Assembly (NCBI RefSeq): GCF_052078665.1
Contig: NZ_JBQJIK010000005.1
Span: 82,544 to 146,543, forward strand
DNA length: 64,000 bases
Direction: 5' to 3'
From: Inquilinus sp052078665
GTDB lineage: Bacteria; Pseudomonadota; Alphaproteobacteria; DSM-16000; Inquilinaceae
This document shows, piece after piece, positions 43,839-52,590 of this stretch. The notes beneath the pieces are model-generated. The model was given only the letters and a program-made list of their open reading frames with translations. It was not told the origin of the DNA and did no database searches. The first letter of the stretch is position 1. Every line of letters begins with the position of its first letter. A program made the position numbers and the translations under genes.

Positions 43839-44183
43839 CTATCCTCGGAACCGGTGCAGCGACACGATGCGGTGCAGCTCGACATCCATGTCGGAGCGCC
43901 AGCTGCGCGGCGCGTCGTCGGCCAGGGCGTCCGGGTCGGGGCGGGACGGCTCGTCCTCGCGGCAGAACGTCTCCGGATGCATGCCGCGGGCGCAATGGGC
44001 GAAGCCGTCGATGATCACCTGGGCGATTTTCGACGTGCCCCGGCGCAGCGCCCCGGGCTCGGGCTGCGGTGCGGGCGCGGCGGGCGCCGCGGGCCGGACG
44101 AAGGGATAGATCCTGGCTTCGAGGACCTCGGCCTCGATGGGCAATTCGGTCCGGTCGGCGGCGATCGGCCAGTCCGGTCTCAT
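43839..44183 (-). CDS. Hypothetical protein, 114 aa
   Basis: No family recognised. ATG 44183 has AAGGGTGAG a few bases upstream. The protein is soluble with a Pro/Ala-rich part (PAAPAAPAPQPEPG), a segment SKIAQVIIDGFAHCARGMHP and many acidic residues at the end. It is 36 bp upstream of the phosphoesterase start on the same strand and could be its operon partner. Confidence 0.6.
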   Translation of the reverse strand: MRPDWPIAADRTELPIEAEVLEARIYPFVRPAAPAAPAPQPEPGALRRGTSKIAQVIIDGFAHCARGMHPETFCREDEPSRPDPDALADDAPRSWRSDMDVELHRIVSLHRFRG

Positions 44184-44334
44184 CACACTCACCCTTGCGC
44201 AGCGCGGCGAACCGCAGGCTCGATGGGGTGAGGCTCGCAACCGGCCGCTACCGCATGGTGGCGGAATCGGGCGAAATGGTTGCCGGTGTAATGTTCAGGC
44301 GCCCGGCTCGCCGCCCTGCGCCAGGAGACAGTCG

Positions 44335-44832
44335 ATGAGCCACGCCCCCAGCCTGACGCCCGAGGACGAGCAGCTGCTGCACGATCTGCGGCAGCAGCGG
44401 CGGCATCACCGGACCAAGCATCGCGCCGAGCTCGGCTTCGGCCAGCGCCTGGCCGACGGCGTGGCGGCGACGGTCGGCTCCTGGCGTTTCATCATCATCC
44501 AGAGCGGCCTGCTGGCCCTCTGGATCCTGCTCAACGTCATCGGCTGGATCCAGGCCTGGGACCCTTACCCGTTCATCCTGCTGAACCTGGCCCTGTCGTT
44601 CCAGGCGGCCTACACCGCGCCGATCCTGATGATGAGCCAGAACCGCCAGTCCGAGATCGACCGCCACCACGCCGAGGTCGACTACAAGATCAACATCAAG
44701 GCGGAGCTGGAGATCGAGCAGCTGCACCAGAAGATCGACCTGCTGCGCGAGCAGGAGGTGGTGCGCCTGACCCGGGCGGTCGAGCTGCTGCTGCAGCGCC
44801 TGGACGCGGCGGAGGGGAAGGGGACGGCCTGA
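44335..44832 (+). CDS. DUF1003 membrane protein
   Basis: A 165-residue protein with the DUF1003 core: LADGVAATVGSWRFIIIQS, two membrane helices (GLLALWILLNVIGW and PFILLNLALSFQAAY), APILMMSQNRQSEIDR and a C-terminal helix rich in Glu/Gln/Arg, probably a coiled coil. Function of the family is not established. The ATG at 44335 follows AGGAGA. It converges with the cyclotransferase gene, with only 2 bp between. Confidence 0.93.
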   Translation: MSHAPSLTPEDEQLLHDLRQQRRHHRTKHRAELGFGQRLADGVAATVGSWRFIIIQSGLLALWILLNVIGWIQAWDPYPFILLNLALSFQAAYTAPILMMSQNRQSEIDRHHAEVDYKINIKAELEIEQLHQKIDLLREQEVVRLTRAVELLLQRLDAAEGKGTA

Positions 44833-44834
44833 CC

Positions 44835-45368
44835 TTACCGAGGACGGCGCCGCTCGGCGAAGTGCCGCTCGGCGCGGGCCTCGGCGTAGCGCCGGTCGGC
44901 CTGGGCCTTGACCTCGGGCCAGCGCAGCGCGGCCTCGGCGCTGCTCATCCTGCCGTACAGCGACATGTAGGCTTCGTGATGCATCAGCGTGCGCGGCTTC
45001 TCGGTGGCCTGCCAGGCCTCCAGATGCCAGGGCTCGCCGGCATCCTCGAGCGCGCCGGTCGAGGCGTAGATCTGCGCCTCGGCACGGCTGCCGTCGGCCA
45101 GCGCCACGGTCACCGGCTGCAGCGCGTAGTCGTCGCTCTCGAAGAACTGCATCCGGTCCAGCTCGTCGCCGGTGAAGCCCTCGACCAGCAGCCCGTCGAC
45201 CCGGCCGTCGGGATGCGGCACCAGGATCGGATAGCTCTCGCCCTTCACCTTGCGGCTCTGCCGGCCCAGCAGGGTCGCCGGCTGCGTCGCCAGGGCCGCC
45301 ATCGGCTGGCCGATCACCAGCGCGAACAGGTCGGGATCCTGCAGCGTGCCGAAAAAGAACAGGCGCAT
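44835..45368 (-). CDS. Gamma-glutamylcyclotransferase-like (AIG2/GGCT fold) protein
   Basis: A 177-residue protein with the GGCT-fold signature at the very start (RLFFFGTLQDPDL), then YPILVPHPDGRVDGLLVEGFTGDELDRMQFFE, which contains the usual catalytic-Glu region. The extended C-terminus is Arg/Glu-rich. ATG 45368 with AAGGGA upstream fits; longer in-frame starts are not supported. Actual substrate (gamma-glutamyl compound or other) unknown. Confidence 0.88.
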   Translation of the reverse strand: MRLFFFGTLQDPDLFALVIGQPMAALATQPATLLGRQSRKVKGESYPILVPHPDGRVDGLLVEGFTGDELDRMQFFESDDYALQPVTVALADGSRAEAQIYASTGALEDAGEPWHLEAWQATEKPRTLMHHEAYMSLYGRMSSAEAALRWPEVKAQADRRYAEARAERHFAERRRPR

Positions 45369-45626
45369 CGGTCGTTTCCCTTCCCGGCCCGGGCGGTTCC
45401 GACGGCGTGTCGGCCGCCCGGCATTGTGGAGGTGCGAGGGGCCGCAATTTGATCCTGCGGCGCCGAAAGTCAAGGTGATTCACAGGGACTTCTTGGAGCC
45501 GCCAATCCGGCCTTTTGTCTGCTTTGTCAGCATGTTTGCAGGTTTTTCTGTGATCCTGTGCAAAACGGATATATATATTTATGTCGCGGCCGGCATCGGC
45601 CACCAACAGAGATTTGGGGGCAGCGG

Positions 45627-46049
45627 ATGTTACAGGAGTTCAAGGCCTTCATTGCCCGTGGCAGTGTGATCGACTTGGCGGTCGGCATCATCATGGGCGT
45701 GGCCTTCACAACGATCGTGAATTCCCTGGTCAACGACATCATCATGCCGCCGATCGGCGTGCTGCTGGGCGGTGTCGACTTCTCGAACTACTACATCAAT
45801 CTTTCCGGGACTGACTATCCGAGCCTGGCCGCGGCCAAGGCGGCCGGCGCCGCGACGATCAACTACGGCGTCTTCATCAACGCCATCATCAACTTTTTGA
45901 TCGTGGCCTTCGCCATCTTCCTCCTGGTGAAGCAGGTCAACCGTTTCATGAAGAAGCCCGAACCCGCCCCCGCGGCCCCCGCCGCGCCGCCGCGCAGCGA
46001 GGTGCTGCTGGAGGAGATCCGCGACACGCTGCGCAGCCAGCGGGGCTGA
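45627..46049 (+). CDS. mscL: Large-conductance mechanosensitive channel
   Basis: A 140-residue inner-membrane channel that opens under osmotic downshock. The start MLQEFKAFIARGSVIDLAVGIIMG, the TM1 pore segment VAFTTIVNSLVNDIIMPP, then GVFINAIINFLIVAFAIFLLVK (TM2) and the C-terminal helix (SEVLLEEIRDTLR) are textbook. ATG 45627 is chosen over an in-frame start at 45558. An AT-rich run (GGATATATATATTTATG) at 45567-45583 probably marks its promoter. Confidence 0.97.
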   Translation: MLQEFKAFIARGSVIDLAVGIIMGVAFTTIVNSLVNDIIMPPIGVLLGGVDFSNYYINLSGTDYPSLAAAKAAGAATINYGVFINAIINFLIVAFAIFLLVKQVNRFMKKPEPAPAAPAAPPRSEVLLEEIRDTLRSQRG

Positions 46050-46100
46050 CGTTTATACCCTTCCTGTTCCTGTCATTGCCGGGCTTGACAGGCAAGGGGC

Positions 46101-46496
46101 TCAGTAGACGATCCGGATCTCGACCCGGCGGTCGCCGACGGTGACGCCCGGCAGGGCCCCGGCGTCGCCATGGCCTTCGATACGGTGGATCAGGTCCGGC
46201 GAGACGCCGTCCGCCACCAGCGCCGCGGCGACGGCCTCGGCCCGCTTGACCGACAGCGCCTCATGGGTGTCGCGCGGGCCGGCCTTGCCGGCGAAGCCGT
46301 CGACGTTGATCGACTTCGCGCTCCAGCTCTTGGCCTCCGACGCCGCCTTGGCGACCAGCGCCCGCGCATCCGGCGTCAGCTCGGCGCTCTCATCCTTGAA
46401 GAAGATGTCATAAGGGCCGCCGGCCTTGGGGGCGCAGGCGGCGATCGCCAGGACGGGAACCAGGGCCAGGAGCGCACGACGGCTTGCAATCGGCAT
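46101..46496 (-). CDS. OmpA-like lipoprotein
   Basis: A 131-residue outer-membrane lipoprotein candidate: signal peptide with lipobox AIAAC (Cys at about residue 21), then an OmpA-C/Pal type domain. Landmarks are FFKDESAELTPDARALVAKA, NVDGFAGKAG, SVKRAEAVAAALVADGV and a final RRVEIRIV, which binds peptidoglycan. It is shorter than Pal and has no tol genes nearby. Confidence 0.88.
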   Translation of the reverse strand: MPIASRRALLALVPVLAIAACAPKAGGPYDIFFKDESAELTPDARALVAKAASEAKSWSAKSINVDGFAGKAGPRDTHEALSVKRAEAVAAALVADGVSPDLIHRIEGHGDAGALPGVTVGDRRVEIRIVY

Positions 46497-46592
46497 GATC
46501 GACCTGTTCGGGTTTGTTGTTGGTCGGGAATCCTTACCTGAGCGGCCCGGCCGATAGAAGCGCTTCCGCTTCGCTGCGTTGTCGAAAGCGCG

Positions 46593-47726
46593 TTACCTCT
46601 TGCCGGCCGGCTCGATCGCGCCCTGGGCCAGCAGCGCGTCCAGCAGTGCCGCCGCCGCCGGATCGGCCCAGGCCGCCTTCGCCTCCTCCGCCTTGAGCCG
46701 CCCGTCGCCGCACAGGCGCAGCGCTGCCTCGGCGGCGACACCGGCCGGCGCCGGATGCGCCTCGCCATCGGCGAACAGGACCAGCCCGTCCCCGTCGCGG
46801 GCGAAGGCCAGGCGGCTGCCGATCGTCCGGCGCAGCGCCCCGGCCGGCCGGCGTTTGCGCGGCGGCGGCGCCTCGCGCTCCTCCTTCGGCTCGGTCAGCA
46901 GGCCGCCCAGCCAGCCGGCCAGGAAGCGGCGATCGTCCAGCCTCTCGGCCAGATAGGCCCGCACCCGCTCGATCGCCGCGTCGGGGATCTCGCCGGGGTT
47001 GGCCGGCGGCGCCAGGTCGGGGTCGGCATAGCGCCGCTCCTCGTCCTCGGCATCGGCCACGGCAGCGGCGAAGCGGCCGGCCAGCTCGGCCACGCTCGGG
47101 GCGCGGAAGCCGATCGAGAAGGTCAGGCAGTCGTCCTCCGCCACGCCGTCATGGGCCCAGCCCGGCGGCAGGTACAGCATGTCGCCCGGCTCCAGCACCC
47201 ACTCCTCGGCCGGCTGGAAATCTGCCAGCAGCTTCAGCGGCTGGTCCGGCACCCAGGCGGGCCGCACCTCGGCGGCGCCGCCGATCCGCCAGCGCCGGCG
47301 GCCCAGCCCCTGCAGCAGGAACACGTCATACTGGTCGACATGGGCGCCGACGCCGCCGCCCGGCGGGGCGTAGCTGACCATGACGTCGTCCAGCCGCCAG
47401 TCCGGGACGAAGCGGAAGCGGTCGCGCAGCGCCTCTACCGCCGGCTCCCACAGGTCGACCCCCTGCACCAGCAGGGTCCAGTCCTTGGCCGGCAGCTTGC
47501 CGAAATCGGCCTCGTCGAACGGCCCGTGCCGCACCGCCCATTTGCCGCGGCGGCGGGTGACCAGGCGGCTCTCCACCCCATCCTCGCAGGCCAGGCCGGC
47601 CAGCTCGTCCGGCGTGATCGGGCTGGTCCAGCCCGGGATCGCCTGGCGGATCAAGAGCGGCGCCTTCTGCCAGTGGTGGGCCAGAAAATCGGCGGCGGAC
47701 AGGCCGCCGAGCAGGGGATCGGTCAT
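46593..47726 (-). CDS. Cupin/JmjC-type 2-oxoglutarate oxygenase, RoxA (ribosomal protein hydroxylase) family
   Basis: A 377-residue protein. The RoxA/YcfD pattern is clear: FLAHHWQKAPLLIRQAIPG near the N-terminus, WTLLVQGVDLWEP, VSYAPPGGGVGAHVDQYDVF (first iron His and Asp), GRRRWRIG, MLYLPPGWAHDG (second His) and a C-terminal winged-helix part. E. coli RoxA hydroxylates an Arg of ribosomal protein L16; this homologue probably acts on a ribosomal protein. ATG 47726 is used; the extension to 47831 has no support. Confidence 0.9.
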   Translation of the reverse strand: MTDPLLGGLSAADFLAHHWQKAPLLIRQAIPGWTSPITPDELAGLACEDGVESRLVTRRRGKWAVRHGPFDEADFGKLPAKDWTLLVQGVDLWEPAVEALRDRFRFVPDWRLDDVMVSYAPPGGGVGAHVDQYDVFLLQGLGRRRWRIGGAAEVRPAWVPDQPLKLLADFQPAEEWVLEPGDMLYLPPGWAHDGVAEDDCLTFSIGFRAPSVAELAGRFAAAVADAEDEERRYADPDLAPPANPGEIPDAAIERVRAYLAERLDDRRFLAGWLGGLLTEPKEEREAPPPRKRRPAGALRRTIGSRLAFARDGDGLVLFADGEAHPAPAGVAAEAALRLCGDGRLKAEEAKAAWADPAAAALLDALLAQGAIEPAGKR

Positions 47727-47857
47727 GGAAGCCGCAGTCTTGCCCAGGGAATGACGGCGCGCACTGTACCGGCTCGATCCGTCCTCGCCCAGCGGCGCGT
47801 CCTCCGTGCTAGCATCGGCCCAACGAGACACCGCCCCTCACGAAACTGGAGGATGTC

Positions 47858-49051
47858 ATGAGCGCGAATGATCCCGTCGTCATTGCGGGCGCGGCCCGCA
47901 CCCCGATGGGCGGCTTCCAGGGCGAGCTGAAGGATGTGCGCGCGCCGCAACTCGGCGCCGTCGCCATCCGCGCGGCGCTGGAGCGCGCCGGCCTCGCCGC
48001 CGATGCGGTCGAGGAGGTGGTGATGGGCTGCGTGCTGCCGGCCGGCCTGGGCCAGGCTCCGGCCCGCCAAGCCGCCCGCGGCGCCGGCCTGCCCGACGCG
48101 GTGCCCTGCACCACGGTCAACAAGATGTGCGGCTCCGGCATGAAGGCGGTGATGCAGATCCATGACGCCATCGCCGCCGGGTCGGTGGGCATCGGCGTCG
48201 CCGGCGGGCTGGAGAGCATGACCAACGCCCCCTATCTGCTGGATCGCGCCCGCGGCGGCTACCGCATGGGCCATGGCAGGGTGCTGGACCACATGTTCCT
48301 CGACGGGCTGGAGGACGCCTATGAGCCCGGCCGGCTGATGGGCACCTATGCCGAGGACACGGCGCAGCACTACCAGTTCACCCGCGAGCAGCAGGACCGC
48401 TTCGCCCTGGCCAGCCTGGAGCGGGCGCGCAAGGCGTCGGAGGACGGCACCTTCGCCCGCGAGATCGCGGCGGTGACGGTGAAGGGCCGCGGCGGCGACG
48501 TGGTGATGACGGTCGACGAGCAGCCGCGCAACGCGAAGCCGGAGAAGATCCCGACGCTGAAGCCCGCCTTCCGGCCGGACGGCACGGTGACGGCGGCGAA
48601 TTCCAGCTCGATCTCCGACGGCGGCGCGGCGCTGGTGCTGCTGCGCCGGTCGGAGGCGGAGCGGCGCGGCCTGCCGGTGCTGGCGCAGATCGTCGGCCAT
48701 GCCAGCCACGCCCGGGCGCCGGCCTGGTTCACCACCGCGCCGATCGGGGCGATGGAGACGCTGTTCCAGCGGACCGGCTGGTCGGCCAGGGATGTCGACC
48801 TGTTCGAGATCAACGAAGCCTTCGCCGTGGTCACCATGGCGGCGATGCGCGACCTCGACCTGCCGCACGACAAGGTCAATGTCCATGGCGGCGCCTGCGC
48901 CCTCGGCCACCCGGTCGGCGCGTCGGGAGCGCGGATCATCGTCACCCTGTTGAATGCATTGCAGACCCATGGCCTCAAGCGCGGCGTCGCCGCGCTCTGC
49001 ATCGGCGGCGGCGAGGCCACGGCGGTGGCGGTGGAGCGGATCGCCGCATAG
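47858..49051 (+). CDS. Acetyl-CoA C-acetyltransferase (thiolase II)
   Basis: A 397-residue biosynthetic/degradative thiolase joining or splitting acetoacetyl-CoA. Catalytic Cys in NKMCGSGMKAV (about residue 89), His in NEAFAVV, the C-terminal Cys in GGACALGHPVGASGARI and the late CIGGGEATAVAVE are all in place. A GGAGGA sits upstream of the start. It stands alone, followed by a 3-hydroxyisobutyrate dehydrogenase-like gene. Confidence 0.95.
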   Translation: MSANDPVVIAGAARTPMGGFQGELKDVRAPQLGAVAIRAALERAGLAADAVEEVVMGCVLPAGLGQAPARQAARGAGLPDAVPCTTVNKMCGSGMKAVMQIHDAIAAGSVGIGVAGGLESMTNAPYLLDRARGGYRMGHGRVLDHMFLDGLEDAYEPGRLMGTYAEDTAQHYQFTREQQDRFALASLERARKASEDGTFAREIAAVTVKGRGGDVVMTVDEQPRNAKPEKIPTLKPAFRPDGTVTAANSSSISDGGAALVLLRRSEAERRGLPVLAQIVGHASHARAPAWFTTAPIGAMETLFQRTGWSARDVDLFEINEAFAVVTMAAMRDLDLPHDKVNVHGGACALGHPVGASGARIIVTLLNALQTHGLKRGVAALCIGGGEATAVAVERIAA

Positions 49052-49057
49052 CCGAGG

Positions 49058-49092
49058 CGTCGGGTGGGTTCGCCGGCGGCGGACCCAACATG
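49058..49092. repeat. Degenerate copy of the TTGGGTTCGC palindrome family
   Basis: GGGTGGGTTCGCCGGCGGCG followed by GACCCAACATG is one imperfect hairpin of the family seen intact at 56132-56212 and 63721-63807. Confidence 0.5.
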
Positions 49093-49173
49093 GATTGTGG
49101 GAACGGGGGATACGCATGCCGGGTTCGCGACGCGGATCCGGTCGACTCCTGCCGGGACGACAGAGGGAGAAGG

Positions 49174-50073
49174 ATGATGACGGAGAAGACGCGGATCGGC
49201 GTGGTCGGCCTCGGCAGCATGGGCGCGGCGATGGCGGTTCGCCTGCTCGACCAGGGCTGGCCGGTCGCGGTGTGGAACCGCAGCCCTGCGGCGGAGGAGC
49301 CGCTGCTGGCCAAGGGCGCGGTCCGGGCGGCGACGCCGGCCGAGGCCGCTTCCGGCGGCATCGTCCTGTCCATGGTGGCGGACGATTCGGCGCTGAAGAG
49401 CGTGACCACCGGCGACAGCGGCATCCTGTCCGGCCTGTCGCAAGGCGGCGTGCATGTGTCGATGAGCACGGTCAGCCCGGCGATCGCCGCCGATCTCGCC
49501 GCGGCGCATGCGACGGCCGGTTCGGCCTATGTCGGGTCGCCGGTCTTCGGCCGGCCGCCGGCGGCGGGTTCCGGCCAGCTCTGGATCGCCGTGTCCGGCC
49601 CGGTCGCGGCCAAGGACAAGGTCCGGCCGGTGCTGGAGACGCTGGGTCAGGCGGTGCATGATTTCGGCGAGGCGCCGGAGGCCGCGAATGTCGTCAAGAT
49701 CGGCGGCAACTTCATGATCGCGGCGGCGATCGAGGCGATGGCCGAAACCTTCACCCTCCTGGAGAAGCACGGCGTCTCCGCCCGCCAGGCGCATGAGCTG
49801 TATTCCAGCTCGATCTTCGCCGCGCCGATCTACAAGAACTACGGCGGCTTCATCGTCGACCGGAAGTTCTCGCCGCCCGGCTTCCGCATGCCGCTCGGCC
49901 TCAAGGATGTCGGCCTGGCCCTGGCGGCCGGGGAGAGGGTAGGGGTGCCGCTGCCCTTCGCCGCGGTGCTGCGCGAGCGCTTCATCGGCTCGATCGCCCG
50001 CGGCCGCGGCGACCTCGACTGGACCGCGATCGCCCTGGATGCCGCGGAAGCGGCGGGGCTGAAGGTGGATTGA
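49174..50073 (+). CDS. NAD(P)-dependent 3-hydroxyisobutyrate dehydrogenase-family oxidoreductase
   Basis: A beta-hydroxyacid dehydrogenase of 299 residues: VVGLGSMGAAMAVRLLDQGW cofactor fold, AYVGSPVFGRPPAAGSGQLW, ANVVKIGGNFMIAAAIEAMAE with the catalytic Lys, and a C-terminal GFRMPLGLKDVGLALAAG. Two adjacent ATGs (49174, 49177) follow AGGGAGAAGG; either could be used. The fingerprint is closer to the GLYR/beta-hydroxyacid family than to true HIBDH, so the substrate is open. Confidence 0.9.
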   Translation: MMTEKTRIGVVGLGSMGAAMAVRLLDQGWPVAVWNRSPAAEEPLLAKGAVRAATPAEAASGGIVLSMVADDSALKSVTTGDSGILSGLSQGGVHVSMSTVSPAIAADLAAAHATAGSAYVGSPVFGRPPAAGSGQLWIAVSGPVAAKDKVRPVLETLGQAVHDFGEAPEAANVVKIGGNFMIAAAIEAMAETFTLLEKHGVSARQAHELYSSSIFAAPIYKNYGGFIVDRKFSPPGFRMPLGLKDVGLALAAGERVGVPLPFAAVLRERFIGSIARGRGDLDWTAIALDAAEAAGLKVD

Positions 50074-50077
50074 GCCG

Positions 50078-51886
50078 CTATTCAGCCGCCGGCTCGGCCA
50101 CCCGATGCTGGCGCTGCCATAGCGCGGCATAGAGCCCGTCCCGGGCCAGCAGCACCGCGTGGCTGCCGCGCTCGGCGATCCGGCCGCGGTCCAGCACCAG
50201 GATCTCGTCGGCGTTGACCACGGTCGACAGGCGATGGGCGATGATCAGGGTCGAGGTGCCGCGCGAGGCCTCGGCCAGCCGCTCCTGGATCGCCTGCTCG
50301 GTGGCGCTGTCGAGCGACGAGGTCGCCTCGTCGAAGATGAACAGCCGCGGCTGCTTCAGCACGGCGCGGGCGATGGCGACGCGCTGCTTCTCGCCGCCCG
50401 ACAGCTTCAGCCCGCGCTCCCCGACCAGGGTGTCCCAGCCATCCGGCAGCCCGGCGACGAAGCGGTCCAGCTGGGCGATCCGCGCCGCCGCCTCGATCTC
50501 CGCGTCGGTGGCGTCCGGCCGGCCGAAGGCGAGGTTGTCGCGCAGCGTCTCGTTCAGCAGCACCGTGTCCTGCGGCACCACGGCGATGGCGGCGCGCAGC
50601 GAAGCCTGGGTGATGTCGCGCAGGTCCTGGCCGTCCATCACGACCCGACCGTCGGACGGGTCGTAGAAGCGGAACAGCAGCCGGGCGATGGTCGACTTGC
50701 CGGCGCCCGAGGCGCCGACCACCGCCACCGTCCGCCCGGCCGGCAGGGTGAAGCCGACATCGCGCAGGATCGGCCGGCGCGGGTCGTAGGCGAAGGAGAC
50801 GTGCTCGAAGACGAGATCGCCGCGGCCGGGCGGCAGCGGCACGGCGCCCGGCGAATCCGTCACCTCCGGCGCCTCGTCGAGCAGCGCGAACATCTGCTCG
50901 ACCGACCCCAGCGAGTTGCGGATCACCCGGTACAGTCGGCTCAGCTGCTCCAGCGGCCGGGCCAGGCGGACGAAATAGGTGTTCAGCAGCACCAGGTCGC
51001 CGACCGACATGGTGCCGGCCTGAACCGCCTGGCCGCCCAGGATCAGCAGGATGGCGAGGCCGACGCTCAGCACCGTCATCTGGGCGATGCCGTTCAGGCT
51101 GCGCAGCGCCAGCCCCCGCGCGGCCAGCCGCTCGACCTCCTCCAGCCGCTCGTCGTAGCGGCGGCCGATCGCGCCCTCGGCGCCGAAATACTTCACCGTC
51201 TCGTAGTTGATCAGGCTGTCGATGGCGACGGCATGGGCGCTGCTGCTCTCCCGGTTCATGGTCCGGATCGTGGTCCGCAGATTATCGGCGCCCAGCGTCA
51301 TCGCCCAGGCGAAGGCGGCCAGGGTGGCGGCGGTGACAAGGGCGTAGAAGGGCGGCAGATGCGCCAGCAGGATGACACAGGTGGCGGCGATCTCGATCAG
51401 CAGCGGCAGGATGCGGAAGGCGACGTCGTAGATCAGCTCGCGGATGCCGGACAGGCCGCGGCCGAGGTCCTCGCTGACCGCGCCGGTGCGGCGGCCCAGG
51501 TGGAAGCGCAGCGATAGCCCGTGCAGATGGGTGAAGAAGGTGCGGCTCAGCCGCCGCACCAGCCGGTGCTCGATCGGGCCATAGGCGGCGTATTGCAGCT
51601 CGCCCAGGATGCGCCCGACCCAGGAGGCGACGGCATAGGCGGTGATCACGCCCATCGCCCCGACCGCCCAGGTGTTGGCTTTGCCGGCATAGGCGTCGAT
51701 CGCCAGCGAGAACAGCAGCGGCACCAGCGCCACGGCGAAGGAGGACAGGAACACCAGGGCGACGCAGGCCAGGATGCGCAGCCGCACGCCCCAGCTCTCG
51801 CCGCGCCACAGATAGGGCATGACCCGGCCCAGCGTGGCCAGGTCGCCGCGCGCGCTGTGGTCCCCCCGGGGCGGTGTCATCGACAT
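50078..51886 (-). CDS. ABC exporter, fused membrane-ATPase (Atm1/HMT1-like)
   Basis: A half-transporter of about 602 residues: six membrane helices in residues 25-310 and an ATPase from about 350 (Walker A GASGAGKST, LSGGEKQRVAIARA, Walker B RLFIFDEATSSLD, His switch AHRLSTV). The helices 4-6 stretch INYETVKYFGAEGAIGRRYD is characteristic of the Atm1/HMT1 subgroup, which export glutathione- or metal-linked compounds. ATG 51886, with GGACGGAAG upstream, is preferred to 51913. It ends 4 bp from the converging dehydrogenase gene. Confidence 0.92.
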   Translation of the reverse strand: MSMTPPRGDHSARGDLATLGRVMPYLWRGESWGVRLRILACVALVFLSSFAVALVPLLFSLAIDAYAGKANTWAVGAMGVITAYAVASWVGRILGELQYAAYGPIEHRLVRRLSRTFFTHLHGLSLRFHLGRRTGAVSEDLGRGLSGIRELIYDVAFRILPLLIEIAATCVILLAHLPPFYALVTAATLAAFAWAMTLGADNLRTTIRTMNRESSSAHAVAIDSLINYETVKYFGAEGAIGRRYDERLEEVERLAARGLALRSLNGIAQMTVLSVGLAILLILGGQAVQAGTMSVGDLVLLNTYFVRLARPLEQLSRLYRVIRNSLGSVEQMFALLDEAPEVTDSPGAVPLPPGRGDLVFEHVSFAYDPRRPILRDVGFTLPAGRTVAVVGASGAGKSTIARLLFRFYDPSDGRVVMDGQDLRDITQASLRAAIAVVPQDTVLLNETLRDNLAFGRPDATDAEIEAAARIAQLDRFVAGLPDGWDTLVGERGLKLSGGEKQRVAIARAVLKQPRLFIFDEATSSLDSATEQAIQERLAEASRGTSTLIIAHRLSTVVNADEILVLDRGRIAERGSHAVLLARDGLYAALWQRQHRVAEPAAE

Positions 51887-51981
51887 CGGCTTCCGTCCGT
51901 TCGTCCCCGCCATCCTAAACGGAAGGTGGCCGCAGGTCCGTCGCCGATCTAGGCTCCGGGCAACAGCGGGAGGAGAGCCGG

Positions 51982-52590
51982 ATGCCGTCGCCGATCGAGT
52001 TCTATTTCGACTTCGCCAGCCCCTACGGCTATCTCGGCGCCACTCGGATCGACGCGCTCGCCGCGCGGCACGGCCGCGAGGTGCGGTGGAAGCCGGTGCT
52101 GCTGGGCCCGATCATGAAGCAGATCGGCACCAGGCCGATCCGCGAGCTGCCGGTGCGCGGGCCGTATCTGGAGCAGGATGCGGCGCGCTTCGCGGCCTAT
52201 CTGGGCGTCCCCTTCACCCTGCCGGCGCAATGGCCGATCGCGGCCCTGGCGCCGTCGCGCGCGGTGTGGTGGCTGGCCGATGACCGGCCGGCCCTGGCGC
52301 ACGACCTCGCCGTCGCGCTCTACGATGCGCATTGGGGCCGCGGCGAGGACATCGCCGCGCCCGAGGTGGTGCTTCGCATCGCCGCCGGGCTCGGCCTCGA
52401 CGCGGCGGAAACCGCGGACGCGATCCAGCGGCCGGAGGTCAAGGACCGGCTGCGGGCCGAGACCGACGCGGCGGCGGCGAAGGGCGTGTTCGGCTCGCCC
52501 TTCTTCCTGCTCGACGGCGAGGGCTTCTGGGGCGCCGACCGGCTGGACCAGCTGGAATGGCGCCTCCAGGGCAGCCCGCGCGCGGGCTGA
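51982..52590 (+). CDS. 2-hydroxychromene-2-carboxylate isomerase-like DsbA-fold protein
   Basis: A 202-residue kappa-class GST/HCCA isomerase-like protein: IEFYFDFASPYGYLGATRID start with the glutathione-contacting Ser, KPVLLGPIMKQIG, the thioredoxin-fold middle, and GVFGSPFFLLDGEGFWGADRLDQLE at the C-terminus. GGGAGGAGAG precedes the ATG. No naphthalene-degradation genes are nearby, so a general glutathione-dependent role is as likely. Confidence 0.92.
   Translation: MPSPIEFYFDFASPYGYLGATRIDALAARHGREVRWKPVLLGPIMKQIGTRPIRELPVRGPYLEQDAARFAAYLGVPFTLPAQWPIAALAPSRAVWWLADDRPALAHDLAVALYDAHWGRGEDIAAPEVVLRIAAGLGLDAAETADAIQRPEVKDRLRAETDAAAAKGVFGSPFFLLDGEGFWGADRLDQLEWRLQGSPRAG

Noticed and set aside
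49058..49092. Hairpin after the thiolase gene as an intrinsic terminator
   Set aside because: It lacks a T tract and matches a degenerate copy of the TTGGGTTCGC repeat family, so it is listed as a repeat; it may still terminate transcription.
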